Of a stretch of 26,542 bases of DNA, positions 1 through 8,372 are shown piece after piece (the first letter of the stretch is position 1; every line of letters begins with the position of its first letter). The stretch spans positions 1 through 26,542 of the forward strand of contig CAINXK010000472.1 of assembly GCA_903854805.1 (NCBI GenBank), given 5' to 3'. The notes beneath the pieces are model-generated. The model saw only the letters and a list, made by a program, of their open reading frames with translations. It did not search any database and was not told the origin of the DNA. This stretch comes from an uncultured Anaerolineae bacterium. GTDB lineage: Bacteria > Chloroflexota > Anaerolineae > Anaerolineales > Villigracilaceae. The position numbers and the translations under genes were made by a program.

Positions 1-7
1 ACCTGAT

Positions 8-168
8 CAGCAATTCCAAATCTGAACCATATTTGGCAAAAAACAGATGGTTTTTCAAAACCAGATTTCCAAAAACTTAAATTTATGTTTGAAAAACGCC
101 AAAAATAGCCCGTTTATTGCCAAATGGAAAAATATAAATAATTAAAATCATCTGATTTGGAATTGCTG
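8..168. repeat. Imperfect inverted repeat upstream of GntR gene
   Basis: A perfect 15-bp arm at 8-22 (CAGCAATTCCAAATC) has its reverse complement at 154-168. Inside it, CCATATTTGGCA near 27-38 nearly mirrors TGCCAAATGG at 118-127. The hexamer CCAAAT or its complement ATTTGG occurs four times (16-21, 31-36, 120-125, 155-160). The AT-rich interior has no reading frame. It could be a small non-autonomous element (MITE-like) or a cluster of binding sites for a regulator. Nothing decides between them here. Confidence 0.5.
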
Positions 169-184
169 TTATCGAAAACTAAAG

Positions 185-213
185 TTGACATAACCTAAAA
201 ATCATGGTAAATT
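185..213 (+). promoter_or_regulatory. Promoter of the GntR gene
   Basis: A consensus -35 TTGACA lies at 185-190. After a 17-bp spacer comes TAAATT at 208-213, preceded by TGG, which makes an extended -10 (TGnTAAATT). The inferred start of transcription, near 220, falls inside the palindrome at 211-243. This is the clearest sigma-70-type promoter in the window. Confidence 0.7.
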
Positions 214-243
214 ATAAATTATAAATTATTTATAATTTATAAT
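211..243. promoter_or_regulatory. 33-bp perfect palindrome, likely GntR operator
   Basis: Arms ATTATAAATTATAAAT (211-226) and ATTTATAATTTATAAT (228-243) are exact reverse complements around a single T at 227. Each arm also holds a repeated ATTATAAAT unit. It overlaps the last bases of the -10 and the predicted transcription start, and ends 29 bp before the GntR start codon. Autorepression by the adjacent FCD-type regulator is the natural inference. AT-only palindromes can also arise by chance slippage, so binding is not proven. Confidence 0.55.
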
Positions 244-272
244 AAGATAGATCATCTTGTCAAGGTAGTGCT

Positions 273-1028
273 ATGAAGTCAAATAAAGATGCAATAACGG
301 GTCAGCCAATTCACTCCATGGTTTCGGAACGTATACGTACGTCGATCTTAAATGGTGAACTAAAGCCGGGAGCATTTATTCGCCAGCAACACATCGCTGA
401 TAAATATGGCGTCAGTCAGATATCTGTGCGTGAAGCACTGAAGGATCTTGTTTCAGAGGGATTGGTAGAGCATATTCCCTATTGTGGAGTTCGTGTTATC
501 AGTTATTCTCTGGAGGATCTCTCAGATCTATTTGCCCTTCGAGCCTTCATTGAAGGCCGCACAGCCAATACTGCAACGAAGTTAATAACAAAGGCTGAAA
601 TTGAATATCTATCTCAATTAATAAATGAGATGAAATCTGCTGTGGAAGCTGAGCAATTTGCATTATACCGGGAGCTGAACCGTCAATTTCACCTGACCAT
701 ATACCAGTCCAGCAAAAGTTCTTTCCTAATTCGAACCTTAGAAGTATTGTGGTCAACTTATCCAACCATGCTGCAAGGTAATTTCCCGCAAAATGATATT
801 CCGCAAGCTCCTGACCGGAACCAACGAGATTTCATGGAGCATAGCAAAATCGTAGATGCCCTCGAAAGACGTGATGCAAACGCGGCAGAATCTGCCATGT
901 ATGAACACATTGAAAATGCTGGCAAGGAATTACTCGCTTCCTTGAGAGAAAGCAAGCGACAGGAGGTGCCAGGCAAAAAACAAGGCGAATTACGACTGCA
1001 AGGAAAGTTGGAAGAGGTGAATAAATGA
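273..1028 (+). CDS. GntR-family regulator, FCD subfamily
   Basis: A 251-residue DNA-binding transcription factor. The N-terminal winged helix (about residues 12-78) contains the typical YGVSQISVREALKDLVSEGL recognition segment. The C-terminal part (about 85-220) is an all-helical FCD effector domain with the expected histidines in RQFHLTIY, FMEHSKIV and MYEHIENA, which in the family bind a metal ion next to the ligand. The usual aspartate before the first histidine is replaced by Asn (ELNRQFH). FadR/FCD regulators usually sense organic acids or amino-acid-derived ligands. It is the first gene before the peptide importer and amino acid enzymes, so it probably controls that operon. The basic tail after residue 225 is longer than usual. 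Confidence 0.92.
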   Translation: MKSNKDAITGQPIHSMVSERIRTSILNGELKPGAFIRQQHIADKYGVSQISVREALKDLVSEGLVEHIPYCGVRVISYSLEDLSDLFALRAFIEGRTANTATKLITKAEIEYLSQLINEMKSAVEAEQFALYRELNRQFHLTIYQSSKSSFLIRTLEVLWSTYPTMLQGNFPQNDIPQAPDRNQRDFMEHSKIVDALERRDANAAESAMYEHIENAGKELLASLRESKRQEVPGKKQGELRLQGKLEEVNK

Positions 1029-1087
1029 AACATCAAGTCGTTCACCGCTGCAAAACCCACTATCACATGGAAACGATTGATTATTAG
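1025..1087 (+). CDS. Possible 20-residue peptide overlapping GntR stop
   Basis: An ATG at 1025 overlaps the GntR stop in an ATGA arrangement and is preceded by GAGGTG at good distance, so translational coupling is plausible. The reading frame is only 20 codons (starts MKHQVVHRCKTH) and is rich in His. No family is recognised. It could equally be a chance frame in the 136-bp gap before the lipoprotein gene. Confidence 0.25.
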   Translation: MKHQVVHRCKTHYHMETIDY

Positions 1088-1164
1088 GCTGTCACTGACT
1101 GGATTGTGTAATGGGTCTTGCAGGCGTACCCACCATCAATAATCAAACCAGAAAGGAAAAAATC

Positions 1165-2865
1165 ATGAAGAATAAGGTTTTTAGAATAAGCATATTTGTT
1201 CTCGTATTCGGGTTGCTGCTGGCTGCATGCGGTCCAGCAGCTGTGAAAGAGCAATCAGCAACAACATCCTCTCCAACGGAGATCGTTCCAACAGCTGTGA
1301 AAGAGCAACCAACAGAAAAACCAACTCAACCACCCGAACCGAAAATTGCCACCATCGGTTTTCTGCGAGAATGGACATCACTCAACCCCATGTATGATCC
1401 GAGTTGGTATTCAAAGGTCACTCAGCAGATCTGGAATTGCGATCCCTGGGTCAATAATGAGAAAGGCGAAATGGTGCCTGTCCTTGTTACAGAAATACCA
1501 TCGTTGGAGAACGGAGGTGTATCTGCAGACGGAACGACAATCATAGTACATCTGAGAAATGATATCAAGTGGTCGGATGGAGTACCTATCACCGCCGATG
1601 ATTTTGTCTTCACCTGGCAGATGTTTACCAATCCTGCCAACACCTCTACTCCCTTCCCGTACAACCTGATCAAAACCATGGAAGCAGTTGATTCCACAAC
1701 GGTTAAGATCAGCTTCGCAAAGGCTTACATTCCCTGGCGTGCTACGATTCTGCGAGAAATCCTTCCAAAGCATGTCCTGCAACCGGTGTTTGATGCGGAT
1801 GGCACTCTGGATAAAGCTTCCTGGAACCATGAGCCCAAAGTAGGCTGCGGTCCGTATGTTTTCTCCGATTGGGAATCGGGTAGCTTTACCCATTTTGTCC
1901 GTAATAAGAATTACTACGACAAACCGGCCAAGATCGATGAGATCTACATCCGGATTATTCCGGATACCACCGCACAAACAACTGCCCTTGTGAATGGTGA
2001 TATTCTTCTTAGCCCCCTGCCACCTTACTCTGAGTTGCCGGCACTTTCCGATGCCAAGATTGTCATAGCTCCCGTAAGCGCCGGTTATAACGAAGGATGG
2101 TTCGCCAACCTGAGCAACAATCCCATTATGAAGGACGTGAAGGTCCGGCAGGCGGTGGCGATGTGTGTTGATCGCGCCTCTTATGTCGATAAAGTTTTAT
2201 CTGGCTATACCTATGTTTCCACCAGCTTCTGGACGGGTACTCCTTGGGAGGACCCAAGCCTTAAGCCCTGGCCGTATGATCCGGGGAAAGCAAAACAATT
2301 GCTGCAAGATGATGGCTGGACTGACAGCAACGGCGACGGAATTCGGGAAAAAGCTGGTGTCAAATTGGAACTTCACCACGTGACAATCAATGACAACTTC
2401 AGAAAGGATTACCAGGCAGTTGCTCAGCAGAATCTTGCAGACTGCGGCATCCAGCTTGATATAGCAAGCTACCCCATCAATGATCTATTGGCAAGCGGGA
2501 AAAACTCGCCATGCGCTAAAGCCGATTTTTGTCAATGGGGATGGGCGCCCAGTTACCCTGATGGAGACACCAATCGTTTCCTTTGCGCATCGATTCCCAG
2601 TGATAAAAATCCAAAGGGAAGGAACTTATTCCAAATGTGTGATGCCCACCTGGATGAGCTTTTCACCGCAGAGATATCTGAGTTGGATACATCTGTGCGA
2701 TTACAGAAATTTTATGAACTCAGCCGTTACATGACTGAAAATGTGTATTTCTTGGGCTTATATGAAGATTCTGGTTTCACTGCATATAGTCCGAGACTAA
2801 CAGGTGTAGTCCTTGCGGAACCGAATCAGTTCTACACAATAGCTCAATGGGACCTGAATCCGTAA
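1165..2865 (+). CDS. Peptide ABC transporter substrate-binding lipoprotein
   Basis: A 566-residue extracellular solute-binding protein of family 5 (OppA/DppA type). It opens with a lipoprotein signal, with lipobox LLAAC and the lipidated Cys at residue 22. A Pro/Thr/Glu-rich linker follows, in which the 17-bp sequence CAGCTGTGAAAGAGCAA occurs twice 54 bp apart, giving a duplicated AVKEQ. The body shows family features such as LRNDIKWSDGVPITADDFVFTW and a DSNGDGIRE loop. The ATG at 1165 is chosen over an upstream in-frame start because GAAAGG precedes it and the signal peptide starts there. It is the first gene of the five-gene importer and should deliver a peptide or peptide-like compound to the permeases. 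The ligand cannot be read from sequence. Confidence 0.93.
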   Translation: MKNKVFRISIFVLVFGLLLAACGPAAVKEQSATTSSPTEIVPTAVKEQPTEKPTQPPEPKIATIGFLREWTSLNPMYDPSWYSKVTQQIWNCDPWVNNEKGEMVPVLVTEIPSLENGGVSADGTTIIVHLRNDIKWSDGVPITADDFVFTWQMFTNPANTSTPFPYNLIKTMEAVDSTTVKISFAKAYIPWRATILREILPKHVLQPVFDADGTLDKASWNHEPKVGCGPYVFSDWESGSFTHFVRNKNYYDKPAKIDEIYIRIIPDTTAQTTALVNGDILLSPLPPYSELPALSDAKIVIAPVSAGYNEGWFANLSNNPIMKDVKVRQAVAMCVDRASYVDKVLSGYTYVSTSFWTGTPWEDPSLKPWPYDPGKAKQLLQDDGWTDSNGDGIREKAGVKLELHHVTINDNFRKDYQAVAQQNLADCGIQLDIASYPINDLLASGKNSPCAKADFCQWGWAPSYPDGDTNRFLCASIPSDKNPKGRNLFQMCDAHLDELFTAEISELDTSVRLQKFYELSRYMTENVYFLGLYEDSGFTAYSPRLTGVVLAEPNQFYTIAQWDLNP

Positions 2866-2878
2866 ACTCATGATTGCA

Positions 2879-2913
2879 GCAGTGAGCAAGGTGATCTGCA
2901 CCTTGCTCACTGC
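2879..2913 (+). promoter_or_regulatory. 15-bp hairpin between binding protein and permease genes
   Basis: GCAGTGAGCAAGGTG (2879-2893) and its exact complement at 2899-2913 form a stem with a 5-nt loop. No T-run follows, so it is a poor terminator. In many binding-protein operons such a hairpin protects the 3' end of the upstream message and keeps the lipoprotein more abundant than the permeases. That role is inferred. Confidence 0.65.
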
Positions 2914-2960
2914 CTCTGGAAACGACAACCTTCCCTCCAAAACCTGCCTGGAGTCCTGAG

Positions 2961-3998
2961 ATGCCTCGATATATCGTAAGAAGATTACTGGAATCTATCA
3001 TCTTGCTGTTCATCATCAGTATAGTAATATTTTTTTTGGCCAATAGCGCAGGGGATCCAGTGGAAACAATGGGAGGAATAGTTGGATTAAGGTCTGAAGA
3101 ATATGAACAACTTCGTAGAAAATTGGGCTTGGATCAGCCTGTCTATTTACAGTATACGTACTGGCTGGTTGGCAATGACTGGGCGAAAATTGATATGGAT
3201 GGCGACGGCATACAAGAAACCCCGGGAATTCGAAAAGGTATTTTACGTGGTGATTTTGGCACGTCCCTAACCGACCGAGGGGTTTCGGTCCTAGGCCTTA
3301 TTCTGAGCCGGATTCCAAACACATTAATATTAATGATCCCGGCTCAGATTTTGATTATCGTTTTAGGAATATCTTTTGGCATCACATCTGCCCTCAAACA
3401 ATATTCATTTCTTGATAATTTTTTAACTGCTTTTTCTTTTGTCGGCTTATCTACGCCCGTTTTTATTATTGCTCTGGTTCTAATTTATATCTTTTCCGGC
3501 CTATTCAGGCGCTGGGGGTTGCCATATCTTCCCTCGGTTGGCATGTTTGATTTCGAAAAAGGAAAAACCGTCTCTCAAATTGTTATCCACCTGATTATGC
3601 CTGTTAGCTGTATCGTTTTTCTCAGCATGGCAAAGTATGTGCGATACGCTCGCAGCGCGATGCTTGAGGTTATCAACCAGGACTATATCAGAACAGCGAA
3701 AGCAAAAGGATTGGAAATTAAATATATCATCTCTTCTCACGCGTTCAAGAATGCAGCCCTTCCCATTATCACCCTCATTGGCATGGATCTTCCGCTTCTC
3801 TTAGCTGGAGCCGCAGTCACAGAAAAAATCTTTGCCTGGCCAGGGATGGGACGGCTTTTCCTGGATCATGTAAACAATTATGACACTCCTGTTGTCATGG
3901 GAATCATCATATTTGTAGCAATAGCAGTGGTGATTTGTCAAATTATTACCGACCTTACGTATGCAGCATTGGATCCGCGTATTCGCCTGTATCGGTAA
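2961..3998 (+). CDS. Peptide ABC transporter permease (OppB/DppB type)
   Basis: A 345-residue inner-membrane permease with about six membrane helices, the first at residues 10-28. The cytoplasmic EAA loop that docks to the ATPase is clear (DYIRTAKAKGLEIKYIISSH), and the C-terminus ends in the typical DPRIRLYR. The outer loop after the first helix is longer than in enteric OppB and holds D78-M-D-G-D-G-I-Q-E86, resembling a calcium-binding DxDGDG loop, followed by RKGILRGDFGTS. The start at 2961 is preceded by GGAG and GAG. It pairs with the permease at 4013 to form the channel. Confidence 0.93.
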   Translation: MPRYIVRRLLESIILLFIISIVIFFLANSAGDPVETMGGIVGLRSEEYEQLRRKLGLDQPVYLQYTYWLVGNDWAKIDMDGDGIQETPGIRKGILRGDFGTSLTDRGVSVLGLILSRIPNTLILMIPAQILIIVLGISFGITSALKQYSFLDNFLTAFSFVGLSTPVFIIALVLIYIFSGLFRRWGLPYLPSVGMFDFEKGKTVSQIVIHLIMPVSCIVFLSMAKYVRYARSAMLEVINQDYIRTAKAKGLEIKYIISSHAFKNAALPIITLIGMDLPLLLAGAAVTEKIFAWPGMGRLFLDHVNNYDTPVVMGIIIFVAIAVVICQIITDLTYAALDPRIRLYR

Positions 3999-4012
3999 AA
4001 AGGACAGTATGT

Positions 4013-4957
4013 ATGAGTGTCGCTGAAATTACCCTTAGAACGAAAGAAACAATTCTAGATAAACCTCCGCTCTCATTACGAAAAATGGTGTGGTTGCGGT
4101 TCCGCCGCCATAAAATGGCAATGTTTGGCGCAGTGATACTGATCCTGCTATTTATTTATTGTTTTGGAGGAGCGTTTTTCTTCTCTGAAAAGGATTCCAA
4201 TCGAACAGGTATAACCGCACGCCTTGCTCCCCCCAGCACTGCTCACCCCTTTGGAACAGATATGATCGGGAGGGATATCTTTCGAAGGACCATATATGGA
4301 GGGCAAATATCTCTGCTAATTGGAATTACATCCGCTTTTGTTATGGTTTCGATTGGCGTGTTTGTTGGTTCTGTCGCGGGATTCTTTGGCGGTTGGATTG
4401 ATTCTGTTCTGATGAGAATCACCGAAGCGGTGATCTCCATCCCTAGAATTTTCCTCTTGCTGATAATGGCGAAATTTTTCAGCGACAAGTTCCCCAATCT
4501 GGAACTTGCTGGGCGTACTTTCAGCGGCAGTGTAGTAGGAATCATCTTAATGATCGGAATGACGAGCTGGATGGACCTTGCTCGAATAGTTCGAGCCGAA
4601 TATCTGCGCCTTAAAGAAAATGATTTTGTGATTGCAGCACGAGCAACTGGAACTCCTACTTGGGAAATTATTGTTAAACATATCTTGCCAAACACAGTTG
4701 CTCCAGTTGTTGTTGCAGCAACGCTGGGTGTTGCAAGCGCCATACTGGGTGAATCTTATATAAGTTTTCTCGGTATGGGCGTAATGCCGCCGACAGCCAC
4801 ATGGGGCAATATGCTTGAAAGGTCTTATACCTATATCGAATCTGCTCCCTGGTTCTGGATATTTCCAGGTTTTTTCATCCTTCTCACAATATTAAGTATT
4901 AATTTTGTTGGCGACGGTTTGAGAGACGCCTTGGACCCCCGCAGCCGACCAATTTAA
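4013..4957 (+). CDS. Peptide ABC transporter permease (OppC/DppC type)
   Basis: A 314-residue permease and partner of the preceding gene. It has an N-terminal OppC_N segment with one helix (MAMFGAVILILLFIYCFGG), the periplasmic HPFGTDMIGRDIFRR motif typical of OppC/DppC, and an EAA loop (DFVIAARATGTPTWEIIVKH) followed by ILGESYISFLGMG. The C-terminal DPRSRPI is typical. The start is placed at 4013, after AAGGAC and only 14 bp past the previous stop. The longer frame from 3935 would overlap the upstream gene and adds no family sequence. Confidence 0.93.
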   Translation: MSVAEITLRTKETILDKPPLSLRKMVWLRFRRHKMAMFGAVILILLFIYCFGGAFFFSEKDSNRTGITARLAPPSTAHPFGTDMIGRDIFRRTIYGGQISLLIGITSAFVMVSIGVFVGSVAGFFGGWIDSVLMRITEAVISIPRIFLLLIMAKFFSDKFPNLELAGRTFSGSVVGIILMIGMTSWMDLARIVRAEYLRLKENDFVIAARATGTPTWEIIVKHILPNTVAPVVVAATLGVASAILGESYISFLGMGVMPPTATWGNMLERSYTYIESAPWFWIFPGFFILLTILSINFVGDGLRDALDPRSRPI

Positions 4958-4976
4958 TCACCTGAAAAAGGTTTCC

Positions 4977-5978
4977 ATGATAATGAATCCCACACCGCTT
5001 CTTGAGATTAATAATCTGAATGTCCGGTTTCATACACCGGAAGGGACCGTCTATGCAGTCAATGATATCTCTTATCATGTCAACGAAGATGAAACTGTTG
5101 CTATCGTAGGAGAAAGTGGTTGTGGAAAAACCGTCTCGGTGATGTCCATACTCGGATTGATTCCCCAACCTCCTGGTGAGATTATTCGGGGTATTGCTCT
5201 CTATAAGGGTAAAAATCTGCTCGCAATGTCAGAAGCAGAGCTAATTCCATTTCGCGGGCGGGAAATTGCTTTCGTTTTTCAAGATCCTATGACATCGCTA
5301 AACCCCACTTTATCGATCGAAAAGCAGCTTACCGAGGCGATAATCATAAACCAAAGGACTTCCAAAAACGCTGCGCGTCAAAAAGCCATTGAATATCTGG
5401 AGCTGGTGGGGATTACGGATGCAAAGCAACGTCTACGGAACTACCCACATCAGTTCTCAGGAGGGATGCGGCAGAGAGCTTTGATCGCCATGATGCTGGC
5501 TCTTGAACCAACATTATTGATCGCAGACGAACCTACCACAGCATTAGATGTCACCATCCAGGCTCGGATAATTGATCTTGTCAAAAAAATAAAAGCGGAA
5601 ACTAAAATGTCAATCATCTGGATAACTCATGATCTTGGAGTTGTCGCTGAACTGGCAGATCGTGTCATCGTAATGTATGCTGGCGAAATTGTGGAAGAGG
5701 CAGATGTGGTGACACTTTTCCATTCTGGAAAACATCCCTACACCCAGGCGTTGCTGCATTCCCTTCCCCGGGCGGATTCACGACGTACATCTGATCGGCT
5801 GCAGTCCATCGAGGGTTTCCCCCCAAGTTGTTACAACATACAAGATGGTTGTCCGTTTGCGGATCGGTGTAAGTTCGTTGTTGAAAAATGCTGGCACAAT
5901 AAACCTCCCTTGACCGCTGTTGATCCGGAGCATTTGGTGGCTTGCTGGATAAACATCGAGACTGGAGATCTCCGGTGA
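4977..5978 (+). CDS. Peptide ABC transporter ATPase (OppD/DppD type)
   Basis: A 333-residue ATP-binding subunit. Walker A GESGCGKT lies at residues 45-52. A Q-loop ([11 protein letters not shown]), ABC signature (FSGGMRQR), Walker B ([12 protein letters not shown]) and the switch His (ITHDLG) follow in order. The C-terminal oligopeptide-transporter extension has four cysteines ([16 protein letters not shown]). In structurally studied relatives this extension binds a 4Fe-4S cluster, which is family knowledge and not shown here. The start is ATG 4977, with in-frame ATG 4983 as alternative. It overlaps the next ATPase gene by 4 bp. Confidence 0.94.
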   Translation: MIMNPTPLLEINNLNVRFHTPEGTVYAVNDISYHVNEDETVAIVGESGCGKTVSVMSILGLIPQPPGEIIRGIALYKGKNLLAMSEAELIPFRGREIAFVFQDPMTSLNPTLSIEKQLTEAIIINQRTSKNAARQKAIEYLELVGITDAKQRLRNYPHQFSGGMRQRALIAMMLALEPTLLIADEPTTALDVTIQARIIDLVKKIKAETKMSIIWITHDLGVVAELADRVIVMYAGEIVEEADVVTLFHSGKHPYTQALLHSLPRADSRRTSDRLQSIEGFPPSCYNIQDGCPFADRCKFVVEKCWHNKPPLTAVDPEHLVACWINIETGDLR

Positions 5979-7000
5979 CAACAAAACAAATGTCTGGCAG
6001 CCAATCCCCGCTTGTCATAGTTGATAAGCTGTTCGTTCATTTTCCATTTACAACAGGGGCGATATTTAATCGTTCCATGGGTCAGGTTAGGGCTGTGGAT
6101 GGCGTCAGCTTTCAAATCCACAGGGGGGAAACACTGGGATTAGTTGGTGAAAGCGGGTCCGGGAAAACCACCTTGGGGCGGGCAATTCTGGGAATATATG
6201 AGCGAACATCTGGATATATAGAAATCGACGGGCACGAGGTGAATCTTAAGTCAAGACAAAAAATGAAAGAAATTCGCTCCCGCTCTCAAATGGTCTTCCA
6301 GGATCCATTTTCATCTTTAAATCCTCGTTGGACGGTGAATTCAATTATTAGCGAGCCTTTAAGGGTTCATAGAATAGTCAAAAGTAAAAAAGATAGGGAG
6401 AATAAAGTTGGCGATTTATTGGATTTAGTCGGTCTGAGCAGGGATTATCTTAACCGCTTTCCGCATGAATTTTCGGGAGGGCAGCGTCAGCGAATTGGGA
6501 TCGCGCGTGCACTGGCATCCAGGCCGATATTTGTTGTTTGTGATGAACCGATTGCTGCCCTTGATGTATCCATTCAGGCTCAAGTGGTCAATCTACTTGA
6601 AGATTTACAGGATCAGTTGGGGATTACTATTCTTTTCATCGCCCACGATTTGAGCATGGTCCGCCATATATGCGACCGAGTGGCGGTGATGTACCTGGGT
6701 ATCTTAATGGAATTGGCGGAAAAGGATGAACTTTACGAGAATCCTCAACACCCCTACACAAAAGCATTACTTTCCGCAGTACCGATACCGGATCCAATAA
6801 TTGCGCGGGAAAGGAAAAGAATGGTCCTTGATGGAGATATTCCTAGTCCCATTAACCCACCGAAAGGTTGCCGCTTCCATACCCGTTGTCCGATCGCCAA
6901 AGAACATTGCTCAAAGATTGAACCTGTCTGGCGAGAGATCAGCTCGGGACATTGGGTTTATTGCCACGAAGTCTCACCGAGATATGTCCCTGCAGGATAA
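5975..7000 (+). CDS. Peptide ABC transporter ATPase (OppF/DppF type)
   Basis: The second ATPase of the importer, 341 residues. Walker A GESGSGKT, Q-loop MVFQDPFSSLNPRW, signature FSGGQRQRIG, Walker B FVVCDEPIAALD and switch FIAHDLS are all present. The C-terminal extension again has four cysteines (GCRFHTRC, EHC, VYC). The GTG start at 5975 is chosen because GTGA overlaps the previous stop and GGAG lies about 8 nt upstream. In-frame ATG 5990 is an alternative. It forms a heterodimer with the 4977 product. No terminator is visible after it, and the next gene follows after 133 bp. Confidence 0.93.
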   Translation: MTTKQMSGSQSPLVIVDKLFVHFPFTTGAIFNRSMGQVRAVDGVSFQIHRGETLGLVGESGSGKTTLGRAILGIYERTSGYIEIDGHEVNLKSRQKMKEIRSRSQMVFQDPFSSLNPRWTVNSIISEPLRVHRIVKSKKDRENKVGDLLDLVGLSRDYLNRFPHEFSGGQRQRIGIARALASRPIFVVCDEPIAALDVSIQAQVVNLLEDLQDQLGITILFIAHDLSMVRHICDRVAVMYLGILMELAEKDELYENPQHPYTKALLSAVPIPDPIIARERKRMVLDGDIPSPINPPKGCRFHTRCPIAKEHCSKIEPVWREISSGHWVYCHEVSPRYVPAG

Positions 7001-7133
7001 AAAAATAATCCGAATCCTGATTTGCAGCATTGTATCCTTCCAGCAATTAATAAGCACAAGATTATTAAGGAAGAAGTTTACAAGATCAATTGATTTAGTT
7101 CTTCTCAATAGAAAATAAGGAGAGTGCTGCCCC

Positions 7134-8312
7134 ATGACAACCATGAAAGAAAAAGCTTATGCCATTGCAGGTGAAATCCGTGATTTCCGCCATGATTTCC
7201 ATATGTATCCTGAAATCGGTTTTCATGAGTTCCGGACTGCCGGGATCATTGGCGATACCCTGGAGAAGTTGGGTTATCGGGTTCAGCGTAATGTGGCCAG
7301 GACAGGAGTATTGGGCGAAAAAGGAAAAGGGAGCCCGGTGATTGCCATACGGGCTGATATTGACGCCTTGCCCATCGAGGAAAAGAATGATCTACCATAT
7401 GCTTCAACCATACCCGGCATGATGCATGCCTGCGGTCATGATGCTCATACTGCCATCGCGCTCGGAGTCGCGCACTTGCTGAGTGAAGAGGAATTTCCCG
7501 GTACAGTCCGCTTCCTTTTCCAACCCAGCGAGGATAACGGCGATGAGGAAGATATCAGTGGAGCCCCCCGCATGCTTGAGGCAGGTGCATTGGAAGGTGT
7601 GGATGCCATTCTGGGCCTGCATGTGATGGCTGACTTACCGAGAGGAAAGATCTTCACCATCTCTGGTGCTGTCCTTTCGGGTGCTGATGTTTTTACTGCC
7701 TCTGTATTAGGAAAAGGAGGACATACCGCTTCGCCCTATCAGGCGATCGATCCCATTTATATCACCAGCCTCGTGATCCAGGCGATCTATTCGATCGTTC
7801 CCAGGTCAGTACCTGCTTATAAGAGAGGCGTAATCGCTCTAGGAATTGTGCGCGGGGGGACCAAGGAAGGGGTAATCCCGGAAAAAGTTGATCTAGCCGG
7901 GATCTATCGGTATACAGATTCGGATAGCAGGGAAGCCATTCATTCCGGACTGGAAAAGGCGCTTGCAATCTCCAGGAGCTTCGGTGGCGATTACGCTCTT
8001 GATGTTCACACTGCAGCCCCGGCCACCATCAATAATCCCAAAATTACTGAAACGGTGCTCCAGGCAACCGAGGACCTCTTTGGGAAAGAACATATCGGTG
8101 AATATAAACCTCTTCCCTATGGGGATGATTTTGCTTACTTTGCCGAGAAAGTGCCGGCTTGTTATTTCATGCTCGGGGCAGGGATCGAGGGTGATCTGCG
8201 CAGGCACCACGACCCGCACTTCGATATTGATGAATCTGTTCTTCCGATTGGCGCAGCGATCATAGCGGAAAGTTCCCTGCGGTTGTTGCGTGGTGATCTT
8301 GATTTTGCTTGA
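7134..8312 (+). CDS. M20-family amidohydrolase (N-acyl amino acid type)
   Basis: A 392-residue zinc amidohydrolase of peptidase family M20, IAA-amino-acid hydrolase/hippurate hydrolase/AmhX branch. Metal and catalytic features include HMYPEIGFHEFRT near the start, C100-G-H-D-A-H105 and E133 in FQPSED. A late His lies in HHDPHFDIDE. The lid/dimer domain sits in the middle (about 180-290). No signal peptide is seen, so it acts in the cytoplasm, probably cutting an amide bond of what the importer brings in to free an amino acid. AGGAGAG precedes the ATG. The exact acyl group cannot be inferred. Confidence 0.9.
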   Translation: MTTMKEKAYAIAGEIRDFRHDFHMYPEIGFHEFRTAGIIGDTLEKLGYRVQRNVARTGVLGEKGKGSPVIAIRADIDALPIEEKNDLPYASTIPGMMHACGHDAHTAIALGVAHLLSEEEFPGTVRFLFQPSEDNGDEEDISGAPRMLEAGALEGVDAILGLHVMADLPRGKIFTISGAVLSGADVFTASVLGKGGHTASPYQAIDPIYITSLVIQAIYSIVPRSVPAYKRGVIALGIVRGGTKEGVIPEKVDLAGIYRYTDSDSREAIHSGLEKALAISRSFGGDYALDVHTAAPATINNPKITETVLQATEDLFGKEHIGEYKPLPYGDDFAYFAEKVPACYFMLGAGIEGDLRRHHDPHFDIDESVLPIGAAIIAESSLRLLRGDLDFA

Positions 8313-8372
8313 CCGATTCTTCGAGATCGAAAAAAATTCATTACATAATGACATCAAAATTGGAGAAAAATC

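Noticed and set aside
1111..1164. Upstream extension of the lipoprotein start
   Set aside because: The extension would bury the lipoprotein signal; ATG 1165 has a ribosome-binding site and begins a normal signal peptide.
1238..1308. Direct repeat in the lipoprotein linker as a regulatory repeat
   Set aside because: The 17-bp repeat is in frame, 54 bp apart, in a low-complexity linker; a simple coding duplication explains it.
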